Assembly (NCBI GenBank): GCA_963780715.1
Contig: CAWADK010000002.1
Span: forward strand, 1 to 64,000
Reading direction: 5' to 3'
DNA: 64,000 nucleotides
DNA from: JALORV01 sp963780715
GTDB taxonomy: Bacteria; Pseudomonadota; Gammaproteobacteria; Burkholderiales; Burkholderiaceae_F
The translations under genes were made by a program, and so were the position numbers. The notes under the pieces were generated by a model. The model did not search any database. It was not told the origin of the DNA and saw only the letters and a list, made by a program, of their open reading frames with translations. Shown here piece after piece: positions 44,905-54,714 of this stretch; within the stretch, counting starts at the first letter, position 1, and each line of letters opens with the position of its first letter.

Positions 44905-46985
44905 ATGACCCGCCGCAGCCTCTTTGTCACCACCGCCCTGCCCTACGCCAACGGCCCGCTGCACGTCGGGCCACATCATGGAATACATCCAGGCCGACAT
45001 CTGGGTGCGATTCCAGAAGATGCGCGGCCACGCCGTTCACTTCGTCGGCGCTGAAGACGCGCACGGCGCGCCGATCATGATTGCGGCCGAGCGGGCCGGA
45101 AAGACACCACAGCAGTTCATCGCCGATGTGCGCGCCACTCGGCCGCGTTACCTCGACGGCTTCCACATCGGCTTCGACCACTGGCACACGACCGATTCGC
45201 CCGAGAACGTCGAGCTGTCGCAGTCGATTTACCGCGCCCTGAAGTCCGACGGCCTCATCGATACGCGGACCATCGAGCAGTTCTACGATCCCGTGAAGGG
45301 CATGTTCCTGCCCGACCGCTACATCAAGGGCACTTGTCCCAAGTGTGGCGCGAAGGATCAGTACGGCGACAACTGCGAAGTGTGCGGCTCGACCTATGCG
45401 CCGACCGACCTGATCGAGCCCTATTCCGTGCTGACCGGTGCGCGACCGGAACTGCGCAGTTCAGAGCACTACTTCTTCCGCCTGGCGGATCCACGCTGTG
45501 TCGAGTTCCTGCGTGCATGGACCTCGGGCCGCAACCGGCACGGCGAGGCGCACCTGCAGCCGGAGGTCTATGCCAAGACGCAGGAGTGGCTGGGACCGGA
45601 CGGCAAGGGTCTCGCGGACTGGGACATCTCGCGCGACGCGCCCTTTTTCGGCATCCCGATTCCGGACGCCGCCGACAAGTTCTTCTATGTCTGGTTCGAC
45701 GCACCGATCGGCTACCTGGCGTCGCTCAAGGACTACTTCGCGAGCGGCAAGGCAAAGGCCAACGGCGAGCCGCGGAGCTTCGAGCGAATTCGTCACCGCC
45801 GCCGATGTCGAGCAGATCCACTTCGTCGGCAAGGACATCATTTATCACCACACGCTGTTCTGGCCGGCGATGCTGCACTTCTCGGGCCGCAAGGTGCCGG
45901 ACAACATCTACGTGCATGGATGGATCACTGTCAGCGGCGAGAAGATGAGCAAGAGCCGCGGCACCGGCATCGATCCGTTGCGTTATCTCGAACTCGGCAT
46001 GAACCCCGAGTGGTTCCGCTACTACGTCGCCGCCAAGCTCAACGGACGCGTCGAGGACGTCGATTTCAACCCGGACGACTTCATGCAGCGGGTCAACAGC
46101 GACCTGATCGGCAAGTACGTCAACATCGCCAGCCGGGCGGCGAGCTTTTTGGTCCGCCAGTTCGATGGCCAGCTTGCACCGTCGGGTGATGCGTCCACTG
46201 GCAGCCTCGCGGTGGCGCTGGCCTCCGCCGACGACATCGCCATGCAACTCGACCAGCGCGAGTTCGGCAAGGCGCTGCGCGAAATCATGCGCATCGCCGA
46301 CTACGCCAACGAGCACTTCGACCGCATGAAGCCATGGGAACTCGCCAAGGACCCGGCAAGCCGCGATCTGCTGCAGGGTGTCTGCAGCGATGTGCTGCGC
46401 TGCTTCCGCGTGCTGACGATCTACCTGACGCCGATCCTGCCCGCGACCTCCGAACGAGTCGCGCGCGAACTCTTCGGCATGAATCGGCCGTTCGCGTGGT
46501 CGGATCTCACCGCTGCTCCCGAACGCATCGCCCCTTACAAGCACCTGATGACCCGCGTGGAAACCAAACAGATCGACGCCCTGTTCGAACCTCCCGCCGA
46601 GGCCGAGCCGGCCAAGCCCCTGCCGGGTGGCGCTGCCATTGCCGACACGATCACGATCGACGACTTCGCCAAGCTCGACTTTCGCATCGCGAAGATCGTC
46701 ACCGCATCGCACGTCGATGGCAGCGACAAGCTGCTCAAGCTGACGCTCGACGCCGGCGAAGGGCGCGAGCGCACAGTCTTCTCGGGGATCAAGTCGGCCT
46801 ACAAGCCGGAGGACCTGGTCGGGCGACTCACGGTGCTGGTCGCGAATCTCGCGCCGCGCAAGATGAAGTTCGGCGTCAGCGAAGGCATGGTGCTCGCCGC
46901 CAGCCACGCCGACGAAAAATCCAACCCCGGGATTTTTCTGCTCGATCCGCACCCGGGCGCGCAACCCGGCATGCGCGTCAAGTAG
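44905..46985 (+). CDS. metG: Methionyl-tRNA synthetase (two frameshifts)
   Basis: Charges tRNA-Met with methionine. The N-terminus TRRSLFVTTALPYANGPLHVG reads from ATG 44905. An extra G in a GGG near 44968 breaks the HIGH-like motif (HVG-H). The second frame runs from HIMEYIQADIWVRF through the zinc site CPKCGAKDQYGDNCEVCG. A second extra base near 45783 moves the frame to FVTAADVEQIHFVGKD. KMSKS is intact (GEKMSKSRG). The C-terminal tRNA-binding domain (IDDFAKLDFRIAKIVTASHV) is complete. Joined length is about 692 aa, normal. As metG is essential, the breaks are almost certainly sequence errors. Confidence 0.93.
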
Positions 46986-47152
46986 CGCTCTCCGCCTGAC
47001 GCACGCCCCAGGCGCCTGCCGGGGGTAAAAGCGCCACCGCTCGAAACGGCCGGGCCGAGCACGTCTGCCCGATGGCCGCGCGTCAGCAGGCCTCCTAGGT
47101 TCCCGTGCAGGGCGATTGCCGCCGCGGCATCTGCCTCGTGCCCTGCCGCGGC

Positions 47153-47166
47153 TTGACCGCGATCAA
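47153..47166 (+). promoter_or_regulatory. FNR/FixK/CooA-type box
   Basis: TTGACCGCGATCAA matches TTGA-N6-TCAA exactly and differs from the E. coli FNR consensus TTGAT-N4-ATCAA in only one base. It is centred 131 bases before the RHH start. If it works as a class II site at -41.5, transcription would begin near 47201. This suggests activation by an Anr/FNR/CRP-family regulator under low oxygen, nitric oxide or CO. No experimentally known promoter supports it. Confidence 0.5.
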
Positions 47167-47241
47167 ACGCAGGTGCATCGCGCGGCAGTCATCGCCTTCA
47201 ATTGCCAGTCGTTCGGCGACAATTCCGGCATTCGCTTTTGA

Positions 47242-47266
47242 TGCACATATGATTAACATATGCGCA
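47242..47266. promoter_or_regulatory. 25-bp inverted repeat, candidate RHH operator
   Basis: TGCACATATG and CATATGCGCA are inverted arms with one mismatch in ten, separated by ATTAA. The site lies 24 bases before the ATG of the ribbon-helix-helix gene, in the most AT-rich part of the spacer. The place and symmetry fit an autoregulatory operator for that protein, covering the likely promoter or early leader. Confidence 0.48.
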
Positions 47267-47290
47267 CCTGACGATCGCTCATCAACCGCG

Positions 47291-47521
47291 ATGCCTGCCA
47301 AGACAGAGTCCAAGACTGCACGCCTGACGCTGCTGCTCGATCCGCGCAAGAAGGCGATGTTCGAGCAGATCTGCGCGGAGCACGACCTGACGCCGTCGCA
47401 GGTCGTGCGACAGCTGATCCGCGAGTACATCATCGAGCACTCGGGCAGCCGCCCACTGCCGCAGTGGCTGATCGTCGCGTCCAAACAGGCGAGCAACCGG
47501 CGCCGGACACACAAGCCGTGA
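47291..47521 (+). CDS. Small ribbon-helix-helix (CopG-like) regulator
   Basis: A 76-aa protein. TARLTLLLDPRKKAMFEQICAEHD, then LTPSQVVRQLIREYIIEH, shows the beta-strand plus two helices of an RHH DNA-binding domain. A short basic tail follows (SKQASNRRRTHKP). ATG 47291 is chosen as the domain begins directly after it. Its stop overlaps the GTG start of the hyfB-like gene, so regulator and complex are translationally coupled. No toxin gene is beside it, which argues against a toxin-antitoxin antitoxin. Confidence 0.75.
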   Translation: MPAKTESKTARLTLLLDPRKKAMFEQICAEHDLTPSQVVRQLIREYIIEHSGSRPLPQWLIVASKQASNRRRTHKP

Positions 47522-49537
47522 CTGCCCCGGCCGACTGGCTCGCCATCGACTGGCTGCTGGCCGCGATCGCCGCGTGGATCGCCATCGGCGCGGCGGGCAT
47601 GGTGCGGCCGCACGGCTTCTACGTCGTAGCGCGCATCCTTTTCCCGCTGGGCGCGCTGGTCAGCATCACCGTTGCCGTCTGCGCCGCGATCGCCGTGCGT
47701 CGGCACGCCTGAGACCGCCGTGCTGCCGCTGGGCCTGCCGGGCCTGCCGTTCCACCTTCGGCTCGACCCGCTGTCGGCTTTCTTTCTGCTGATCCTCGGC
47801 AGCGCCAGCGCCGGCGTCTCGGCCTTTGCTTCAGGCTACTTCCGCAAGGGCGAGGGCACGCCACCGGGGTTGCTGTGCCTGCTGTATCACCTGTTCCTCG
47901 CCAGCATGGCGATGGTGCTGCTGGCCGACGACGCCTATGTCTTCATGGTGATGTGGGAGCTGATGGCGCTGTCGTCGTTCTTCCTGGTGACAGCCAACCA
48001 TGTGATTCCGGAAATCCGGCGCGCCGGCTACCTCTACCTGCTGATCGCGCACATCGGGGCGCTGGCGATCCTGCTCTGCTTCGGAGTGCTGCAAGCCAAC
48101 ACCGGGGACTACACCTTCGCCAACATGCGCGCGCAGGAGCTGACGCCGTTCTGGGCCTCGGTCGCATTCCTGCTGGCCTTCTTCGGCTTTGGTGCCAAGG
48201 CAGGCATCGTTCCGTTGCACATCTGGCTGCCCGAAGCGCACCCGGCGGCGCCCTCGCCGGTGTCGGCCCTGATGAGCGGAGTCATGCTGAAGACCGCCAT
48301 CTATGGTCTGCTGCGCATCGGATTCGAAGTGCTGCAGACTCAACTCTGGTGGTGGGGCGTACTGGCACTGGCGATCGGGCTGGTGACGGCGCTCTTCGGC
48401 GTCGTCTTCGCCGCGATCCAGACGGACATGAAGCGCCTGCTGGCCTACTCATCGATCGAGAACATCGGGTTGCTCGTCGTCGGCATCGGACTGGCGATGC
48501 TCTTCGTCAGTTACGGCATGGCACCGATGGCGGCCCTCGCGCTCACCGCCGTGCTCTACCACGCGCTCAACCACGCGTTCTTCAAGAGCCTTCTCTTCCT
48601 CGGCACCGGCGCCGTGCTGCACGCCACGGGAGAGCGCAACCTCGGCAAGCTCGGCGGCCTGCTGCGCTTCATGCCGTGGGTCGGCTGGCTCTCGCTCGCA
48701 GGCGCGCTGGCCGCGGCCGGCCTGCCGCCGCTGAACGGCTTCGTGTCCGAGTGGCTGCTGCTGCAGAGTTTCCTCTTCACGCTCGGCCTCAAGAGCACGT
48801 TCGTCAACAACCTCGTGCCCGTCGTCGCGGCGGGTATTGCGCTGGTCGCCGCGATCGGCGGCTATGTGATGGTGAAATTCTTCGGTGTGATCTTCCTGGG
48901 ACAGCCGCGCGAGGCGCGGCTCGCGGCTTCGCATGACGCCGTCTCGTGGGAGCGGGCCGGACTCGTGTGGCTGGCGATCGGCTGTGTCGCACTCGGCCTG
49001 TTCCCCGCCCAGGTCATTGCGCTGATCGACCCGGTCACACGGACTCTGGTCGGCGACGGCATCGGTCCGCAGGTTGCGGCCCACGGGTGGCTCATCCTCG
49101 CCCCGGTCGACCCGGACCGTGCCAGCTACAGCCCGTTGCTGTTCCTGCTGCTGATGGCGACGAGCTTCGCACTCGCGTTCGTGCTCGTGCGCTGGCTCTA
49201 CCACGGTCGCGTGCGGCGCGCCGCGCCGTGGGACTGTGGCTACCCGCTGCAGACCGCGCGCATGCAGGACACCGCCGAGGGCTTCGGGCAGCCGATCCGC
49301 CAGGTGTTCGAACCTTTCTTCCGCATCGAGCGGCACCTGCCGACTCCCTTCGACAAGCAGCCCTACTACCACCTCGCCGCGGGCGATCACTTCTGGCACT
49401 GGCTGTATCTGCCGGTGGCGCGCCTGACGGAGGCGACGTCGCGCGTGGTCGGAATGCTGCAGCAAGGCCGGATCTCGACCTACCTGATGTACAGCTTCGT
49501 CACGCTGCTCGTGATGCTCGTGCTGGTGTTCCGATGA
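47518..49537 (+). CDS. hyfB: Hydrogenase-4-like membrane subunit B (NuoL/M family; one frameshift)
   Basis: A proton/sodium-pumping antiporter-like subunit. The first 64 codons from GTG 47518 give two membrane helices (WLAIDWLLAAIAAWIAIGAAG, ILFPLGALVSITVAVCAAIAV) and then hit a TGA; one extra base near 47695 moves the frame to TPETAVLPLGLPGLPFHLRLDPLSAFF, the standard HyfB continuation. Conserved proton-channel parts are MWELMALSSFFLVTANH, KAGIVPLHIWLPEAHPAAPSPVSALMSG and DMKRLLAYSSIENIG. Joined length is about 672 aa, like E. coli HyfB. The ending PFFRIERHLPTPF is typical of this subfamily. ATGA overlap with hyfC. Confidence 0.88.
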
Positions 49538-50481
49538 CCGTCTACAACGTCATTGCCCAGGTGCTCGCGATCCTGCTCGCGGTGCTCGGCGCGCCCTTGC
49601 TCACCGGGTGGGTCAACCAGTGCCGCGCCTGGCTGCAGAACAAGAGCGCACCGCCGCTGCTGCTGCCCTACCGGACGCTGCACAAGCTGTTCTGGAAGGA
49701 ATCGGTCGTCGCCGAGAACGCGAGTCCGCTGTTCCGCATCGCGCCCTACATCATCTTCGGTGCGATGGTCCTCGCCTGCAGCATCGTACCCATCCTGTCG
49801 ACGGATCTCCTGCTCGCTCCGGCCGCCGACGCGATCGCGCTGGTGGGACTTTTCGCGCTGGCACGGGCCTTCATCGCGCTGGCCGCGATGGACATCGGCA
49901 CCGCGTTCGGCACGCTCGGGGCGCGCCGCGAGATGCTGGTCGGCTTTCTTGCCGAACCAGCGCTGCTGATGGTGCTCTTCACCGCGGCGTTCCTGACACA
50001 GTCGACGTCGCTCGCCAACATCGTCGAAACGATCGCCAACCAGCCGTTCGCGATCTACCCGAGCCTGGCCTTCGCAGGGGTGGCCTTCACGATGGTGGCG
50101 CTGGCTGAAAACGCCCGCGTTCCGGTCGACAACCCGGCGACGCACCTCGAACTGACGATGATCCACGAGGCGATGATCCTCGAGTACTCCGGCCGCCACC
50201 TGGCACTCGTTGAGTGGGCCGCAAGCCTGAAACTCTTCGCCTACTCGAGCATCGGGCTTGCGATCTTCTTCCCATGGGGCATTGCGCACGGACACGATCC
50301 GCTCGGCATGCTGCTGGCAGCACCGGCCCTGATCCTGAAGCTCGCGGTCGGCGGCGCGGTGCTGGCGCTGATCGAGACCTTGTCCGCCAAGATGCGGATC
50401 TTCCGCGTACCCGAATTTCTCGCCGGCGCCTTCCTGCTGGCAGTGATCGGCATCCTCGTGCACTTCCTGCTCGGAGCCTAG
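49534..50481 (+). CDS. hyfC: Hydrogenase-4-like membrane subunit C (NuoH family)
   Basis: A 315-aa membrane protein homologous to NuoH/HycD, which forms the joint between the soluble arm and the pumping subunits. LLTGWVNQCRAWLQNKSAPPLLLPYRTLHKLFWKE, NPATHLELTMIHEAMILEYSGRHLALVEWAASLKLFAY and the Glu-rich loop VALAENARVPVDNPATH are hallmarks. About eight helices. ATG 49534 overlaps the hyfB stop. Confidence 0.94.
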   Translation: MTVYNVIAQVLAILLAVLGAPLLTGWVNQCRAWLQNKSAPPLLLPYRTLHKLFWKESVVAENASPLFRIAPYIIFGAMVLACSIVPILSTDLLLAPAADAIALVGLFALARAFIALAAMDIGTAFGTLGARREMLVGFLAEPALLMVLFTAAFLTQSTSLANIVETIANQPFAIYPSLAFAGVAFTMVALAENARVPVDNPATHLELTMIHEAMILEYSGRHLALVEWAASLKLFAYSSIGLAIFFPWGIAHGHDPLGMLLAAPALILKLAVGGAVLALIETLSAKMRIFRVPEFLAGAFLLAVIGILVHFLLGA

Positions 50482-50487
50482 GTCACG

Positions 50488-51147
50488 ATGCCAAGTCTGG
50501 TTACGCAGCTGATCAACCTGTTCGCGGCGGTGCTGCTGCTGCTGTCGTTCGGGCTGCTGGCGCAGCGTCGCGTGCTGTCGCTGATTCATCTCTTCACGCT
50601 GCAGGGTCTCGTGCTGGCGGCGTCGACGACCACCATGGCCTACTTCACCGGCCAGCCGCACCTGTACTGGTCCGCCGCGATCACGCTCGTGCTGAAGGTC
50701 TTCCTGATGCCGTGGCTGCTGCACCGGATGATCGAGCGGCTGAATGTGCGCTGGGACGTCGAGACGCTGATCAACATCCCGACCACGATGCTGATCGGCA
50801 TCGTGCTGGTCATCTTCTCCTTCAACCTCGCGCTGCCGATTTCCGGACTGTCGCAGTCGGTGGCGCGCGGCACGCTCGGCATCGCGCTCGCCTGCGTGCT
50901 GCTGTCGTTCCTGATGATGATCACGCGCACCAAGGCGATCCCGCAGGTGATCGGCTTCCTCGCGATGGAAAACGCGCTGTTCTTCGCCGCGACCAGCGCC
51001 ACCTACGGCATGCCCATGGTGGTCGAACTCGGCATCGCGCTCGACGTGCTGGTGGCGCTGATCATCCTCGGCGTGTTCATGTTCCAGATCCGCGAGCAGT
51101 TCGACAGCCTCGACATCCGGCATCTCGAGAAGCTGAAGGAAGAGTGA
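50488..51147 (+). CDS. hyfE: Hydrogenase-4-like membrane subunit E (NuoK-like)
   Basis: A 219-aa membrane protein with six or seven helices. FGLLAQRRVLSLIHLFTLQGLVLAASTTTMAY and FLAMENALFFAATSATYGMPMVVELGIALDVLVALIILGVFMF resemble HyfE, in which the C-terminal half is NuoK-like and keeps the Glu in the middle of the helices. Six bases after hyfC; its stop overlaps the start of hyfF. Confidence 0.92.
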   Translation: MPSLVTQLINLFAAVLLLLSFGLLAQRRVLSLIHLFTLQGLVLAASTTTMAYFTGQPHLYWSAAITLVLKVFLMPWLLHRMIERLNVRWDVETLINIPTTMLIGIVLVIFSFNLALPISGLSQSVARGTLGIALACVLLSFLMMITRTKAIPQVIGFLAMENALFFAATSATYGMPMVVELGIALDVLVALIILGVFMFQIREQFDSLDIRHLEKLKEE

Positions 51148-52605
51148 TGGAAGCGCTGCTCGCCATCCTCGGAATCCCGCTCGTCGGCGCCGCCGTCCTG
51201 GGCCTCATCGGCCACCAGGACCGTGCCTCGGAAGTCAACGTGGCCTTCAGCCTGGCCACCTTCATCGCCGCGGCGGTGCTGACGATCCAGATCATCGCCG
51301 ACGGACCGATCCTCGTGCTGCACGAACAGTTCTTCGTCGACTCGCTGAACGTCTTCCTGGTGGCGCTGACGGCGCTGGTTGCCTTCACCACGGCGCTCTT
51401 CGCACGCCCCTACATGCGCATCGAGCGCGACCACGGCAAGATGACCCCGCCGCGCATGCGGCTCTTCCACAGCATGTACCAGCTCTTCAGCTTCACGATG
51501 CTGCTGGCGCTGACGACCAACAACATGGGGCTGCTGTGGGTCGCGATGGAGGCGGCCACGCTGGCCACCGTGCTGCTGGTGGCCGTCTACCGCACGCCGG
51601 CCAGCCTCGAGGCCGCCTGGAAGTACTTCATCCTGTGCGGCGTCGGCATCGCGCAGGCGCTGTTCGGCACGATCCTGCTTTACCTCGCGGCCGAACGCGT
51701 CATCGGCGCCGAGGGCCGCGGCCTGCTCTGGACCTATCTCGATGTGGCGAAAGGGCAACTCGAACCCACGGTGATCTCGCTGGCGTTCGTGTTCCTGCTG
51801 GTGGGATACGGCACCAAGGTCGGCCTCGCGCCGCTGCACAACTGGCTGCCCGATGCGCACGCAGAAGGCCCGACGCCGATTTCTGCCGTTCTCTCTGGCC
51901 TGCTGCTGAACGTCGCGCTCTACGCCGTACTGCGTTGCAAGGTGCTGACCGACGGTGCACTCGGCACCCGCTTCGCCGGCGACCTGATGATGGGCTTCGG
52001 CCTGCTCTCGGTGGTGCTGGCGGCGTTCTTCATCTCGCGCCAGCGCGACATCAAGCGCATGTTCGCGTACTCGTCGATCGAGCACATGGGACTGATCACC
52101 TTCGCCTTCGGCATGGGCGGCCCGATCGCGAGCTTCGCCGGGCTGTTGCACATGACCGTGCATTCGCTGGTGAAGTCCGCCATCTTCTTCGCGGTCGGCC
52201 ACGCAGCGCAGAAGGCCGGCACGCAGGTGATGGACCAGATCCGCGGCTTGATCCGCGTGAATCCCACCGTCGGCTGGGGCCTGATGGTGGGCACGCTGGC
52301 GATCCTCGGCATGCCGCCCTTTGGCGTGTTCGCCAGCGAGTTCCTGATCCTGACCACGGCGATGCGCGAGTTCCCGTGGACCACGCCGTTCCTTCTGCTG
52401 GCACTTGGCGTTGCCTTTGCGGCAGTGCTGTCGAAGGTGCAGCCGATGGTCTTCGGCGAAACCACCGTGAAGCCGCTGGCGCATCCGCCGGCGCTGGTGC
52501 CGGTCTTCGTGCACCTCGGCCTGGCGCTGTCTGCTGGGCCTGTACATCCCGCCGTATCTCGAAGGCTGGTATCAGCAGGCGGCTCGCCTGGTCGCCGGAG
52601 GCTGA
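51147..52605 (+). CDS. hyfF: Hydrogenase-4-like membrane subunit F (NuoN/M family; frameshift near the end)
   Basis: A second antiporter-like subunit of about 485 aa. MGLLWVAMEAATLATVLLVAVYRTPASLEAAWKYFILCGVGIAQALFG, TKVGLAPLHNWLPDAHAEGPTPISA and DIKRMFAYSSIEHMGLITFAFG match HyfF. Near 52530 one extra base moves the last 24 codons into another frame, giving LLGLYIPPYLEGWYQQAARLVAGG and a stop at 52603-52605, four bases before hyfG. As written, the first frame would instead run on to 53279. HyfD-like and ferredoxin-like HyfH genes are absent from the operon. Confidence 0.9.
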
Positions 52606-52608
52606 ACG

Positions 52609-54168
52609 ATGACCCGGCTGCAGACCGAATCCGGCGAACTCACGTTCGAGCACATCCGCGGTGCCGCGCCGGTCGGCTGGACAACCGTGGACACCGCGCA
52701 GTGGCGCGCGGCCGCGCAGGCGCTGGCGCGCGAGGGTGCCACGCTCGTTTCGCTGTGGGGCTCGGACCGGCACGATCTGGGCGATGGCCTGGCCATCATG
52801 GCGGCGTACTCGCGCGGCGACCGGTTGCTGTGCGCGCGCCTGCTGCTCCGTGCGAGTCCCTACGAATTTCCCTCGATCAGCGACGAGTTCCCGGCCGCCA
52901 ATCGAATGCAGCGTGCACTTTACGACCTGCTCGGCGCCCGCGCACTGGGCGATGGCGACGAGCGCACGTGGCTGCGCCAAGGCGCCTGGCCGGCGGACTT
53001 CTTCCCACTGAGGCGCGACGCCGATGGCGCCCGTTCCTTCGCGTCGGAGCAGGAACACTACGCATTCGTTCCGGTGACCGGCGACGGCGTGCACGAGATC
53101 CCGGTCGGTCCGGTACATGCCGGCATCATCGAGCCGGGTCACTTCCGCTTCTCCGTGGTCGGCGAAAAGGTGCTGCGACTCGAGGAGCGCCTGGGTTTCG
53201 TGCACAAGGGCATCGACAAGCGCTTCGAGGGCATGCCACTGGACGACGCGGTCCGCCTCGCGGGGCGCGTGTCGGGTGACTCGACGGTCGCTTATGCCTG
53301 GGCGTATTCGATGGCGGTGGAGTCTGCCGCTGGCGTGACCGTCCCCGCGCGCGCGGCCTGGCTGCGGGCGCTATTGCTGGAACGCGAGCGCGTCGGCAAC
53401 CATCTCGGTGATCTCGGCGCACTCGGCAACGACGCGGCGCTCGCCGTCGGGCTCGCTCACTTTTCGAGGTTGCGCGAACGGTGGCTGCGGGCCAATGACG
53501 AAGCCTTCGGCCATCGCCTGATGATGGATTGCATCATCCCCGGCGGCATACGGTCCGACCCCGACGCCGGCGGGCTCGAGCAGCTACGGCGTCAGTGCAG
53601 CGAACTCGCCGCCGAGGTGATGACGTTGCGCACGATCTACGACGAGCACCCCGGACTGCAGGATCGCTTCCTGAACACCGGCGTGGTCACACCGGAACTC
53701 GCGGCGCAACTCGGTCTGCGTGGTCTCGCCGGACGCGCCAGCGGCCAGGCGCGCGATGTGCGCGTCGATGCGCGACCGGCACCTTACGATGCACTCGACG
53801 TCAAGGCCGCGGCGGACCGACGTGGCGACGTCGCGGCCCGCGTAGCGGTCCGCTTCGATGAAATATTCGAGTCGCTGCGGCTGATCGAGATCATCGTGCA
53901 AAGGCTCCCGGCGGGCGATGTGCACTGTGCGATTCCGCCAGTGGCCAGCGACGGCGTGCTCGGCGTCGGCTGGGTGGAAGGCTGGCGCGGCGACGTACTG
54001 GCCGCGGTGGAGGTGGCGACGGACGGACGCCTGCGGCGCTGCCATTGCCACGATCCGTCCTGGCAGAACTGGCCGGTGCTCGAACACGCGGTGATCGGCA
54101 ACATCGTTCCCGACTTTCCGCTGATCAACAAATCCTTCAACCTGAGCTACTCCGGAGTGGACCGCTGA
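52609..54168 (+). CDS. hyfG: NiFe-hydrogenase-4-like large subunit lacking all NiFe cysteines (Ehr-type)
   Basis: A 519-aa fusion like HycE/HyfG: an N-terminal NuoC-like part (AQALAREGATLVSLWG) and a NuoD-like large subunit part (IIEPGHFRFSVVGEKVLRLEERLGFVHKGIDKRFEG). The first NiFe motif should read RVCGICxxxH; here it is RVSGDSTVAY, with Ser222 and Ser225 in place of both Cys. The second should be SLDPCYSCTDR; here it is SFNLSYSGVDR, with Ser513 and Gly516. It therefore cannot bind a NiFe centre and is not a hydrogenase. Such proteins occur in energy-converting hydrogenase-related (Ehr) complexes. The redox partner and substrate are unknown. Confidence 0.92.
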   Translation: MTRLQTESGELTFEHIRGAAPVGWTTVDTAQWRAAAQALAREGATLVSLWGSDRHDLGDGLAIMAAYSRGDRLLCARLLLRASPYEFPSISDEFPAANRMQRALYDLLGARALGDGDERTWLRQGAWPADFFPLRRDADGARSFASEQEHYAFVPVTGDGVHEIPVGPVHAGIIEPGHFRFSVVGEKVLRLEERLGFVHKGIDKRFEGMPLDDAVRLAGRVSGDSTVAYAWAYSMAVESAAGVTVPARAAWLRALLLERERVGNHLGDLGALGNDAALAVGLAHFSRLRERWLRANDEAFGHRLMMDCIIPGGIRSDPDAGGLEQLRRQCSELAAEVMTLRTIYDEHPGLQDRFLNTGVVTPELAAQLGLRGLAGRASGQARDVRVDARPAPYDALDVKAAADRRGDVAARVAVRFDEIFESLRLIEIIVQRLPAGDVHCAIPPVASDGVLGVGWVEGWRGDVLAAVEVATDGRLRRCHCHDPSWQNWPVLEHAVIGNIVPDFPLINKSFNLSYSGVDR

Positions 54169-54683
54169 TGCTGCTGCTGGCCCGACAGATACTCAGGACG
54201 GGCATCTGCACCGAGCCGTCGCCCGAGCCAAACGACGACTGGCGCGTGGCCGGCGAGCGGATCCAGGCCGACGTCCTGGCGCTGCTGGGCCGCGCGCTGG
54301 CGATCCGGCAGGTCGATGCCGGGTCGTGCAACGGCTGTGAACTCGAAATCCATGCGCTCAACAATCCCTACTACAACCTTGAAGGCCGCGGGCTGCACTT
54401 CGTGGCGAGTCCACGTCACGCCGACATGCTGCTGGTCACCGGCCCGGTGGCGCGCAACATGCGGGTCGCGCTGGAGCGCACCTACGAGGCCGTGCCCGAG
54501 CCGAAGCTGGTCGTGGCGATCGGTGACTGCGGCTGCAACGGCGGCATCTTTGGCGAGAGTTATGCCAGTTGCGGCAAGGTTGCCAATGTCATTCCGGTCG
54601 ATGTCGCCGTACCCGGGTGTCCGCCGCGGCCACTGGAAATTCTGCGCGGCATCCTGACTGCCGTGCATCGCCTGAAGGCTTGA
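54168..54683 (+). CDS. hyfI: NuoB/HyfI-like [4Fe-4S] small subunit
   Basis: A 171-aa protein carrying the N2-type 4Fe-4S cluster: cysteines in GSCNGCELEI, in GDCGCNGGIF and in VAVPGCPPRPLEIL, all four ligands of the family. Unlike the large subunit, nothing is lost, so electron transfer towards the large-subunit/membrane interface is kept. ATG 54168 overlaps the stop of the large subunit. Last gene of the operon; 31 bases later the convergent BamE-like gene ends. Confidence 0.93.
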   Translation: MLLLARQILRTGICTEPSPEPNDDWRVAGERIQADVLALLGRALAIRQVDAGSCNGCELEIHALNNPYYNLEGRGLHFVASPRHADMLLVTGPVARNMRVALERTYEAVPEPKLVVAIGDCGCNGGIFGESYASCGKVANVIPVDVAVPGCPPRPLEILRGILTAVHRLKA

Positions 54684-54714
54684 GCCGGACGCCGCCCCCC
54701 GTTTTGCACGCGTC

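Larger units (their letters stand above)
46986..47290. other. 305-bp spacer upstream of the RHH-Ehr operon
   Basis: No gene is seen between metG and the small regulator gene. The longer reading frame that begins at 47105 has Cys/Arg-rich, non-conserved content before the RHH methionine and is rejected as coding. The spacer contains a TTGA-N6-TCAA box and, nearer the gene, a 25-bp inverted repeat in an AT-rich patch; both are listed separately. Confidence 0.5.

Noticed and set aside
44905..46985. metG as a pseudogene or programmed frameshift
   Set aside because: Essential gene with all motifs intact; the two breaks are single extra bases, one in a GGG run, and no slippery-site plus stimulator is evident.
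47105..47290. N-terminal extension of the RHH protein
   Set aside because: Cys/Arg-rich, unconserved, and overlaps the regulatory sites; the domain starts cleanly at ATG 47291.
47464..47712. Separate small two-helix membrane protein before hyfB
   Set aside because: It supplies exactly the two N-terminal helices missing from hyfB, and one base removed near 47695 joins them, so it is treated as the frameshifted hyfB start.
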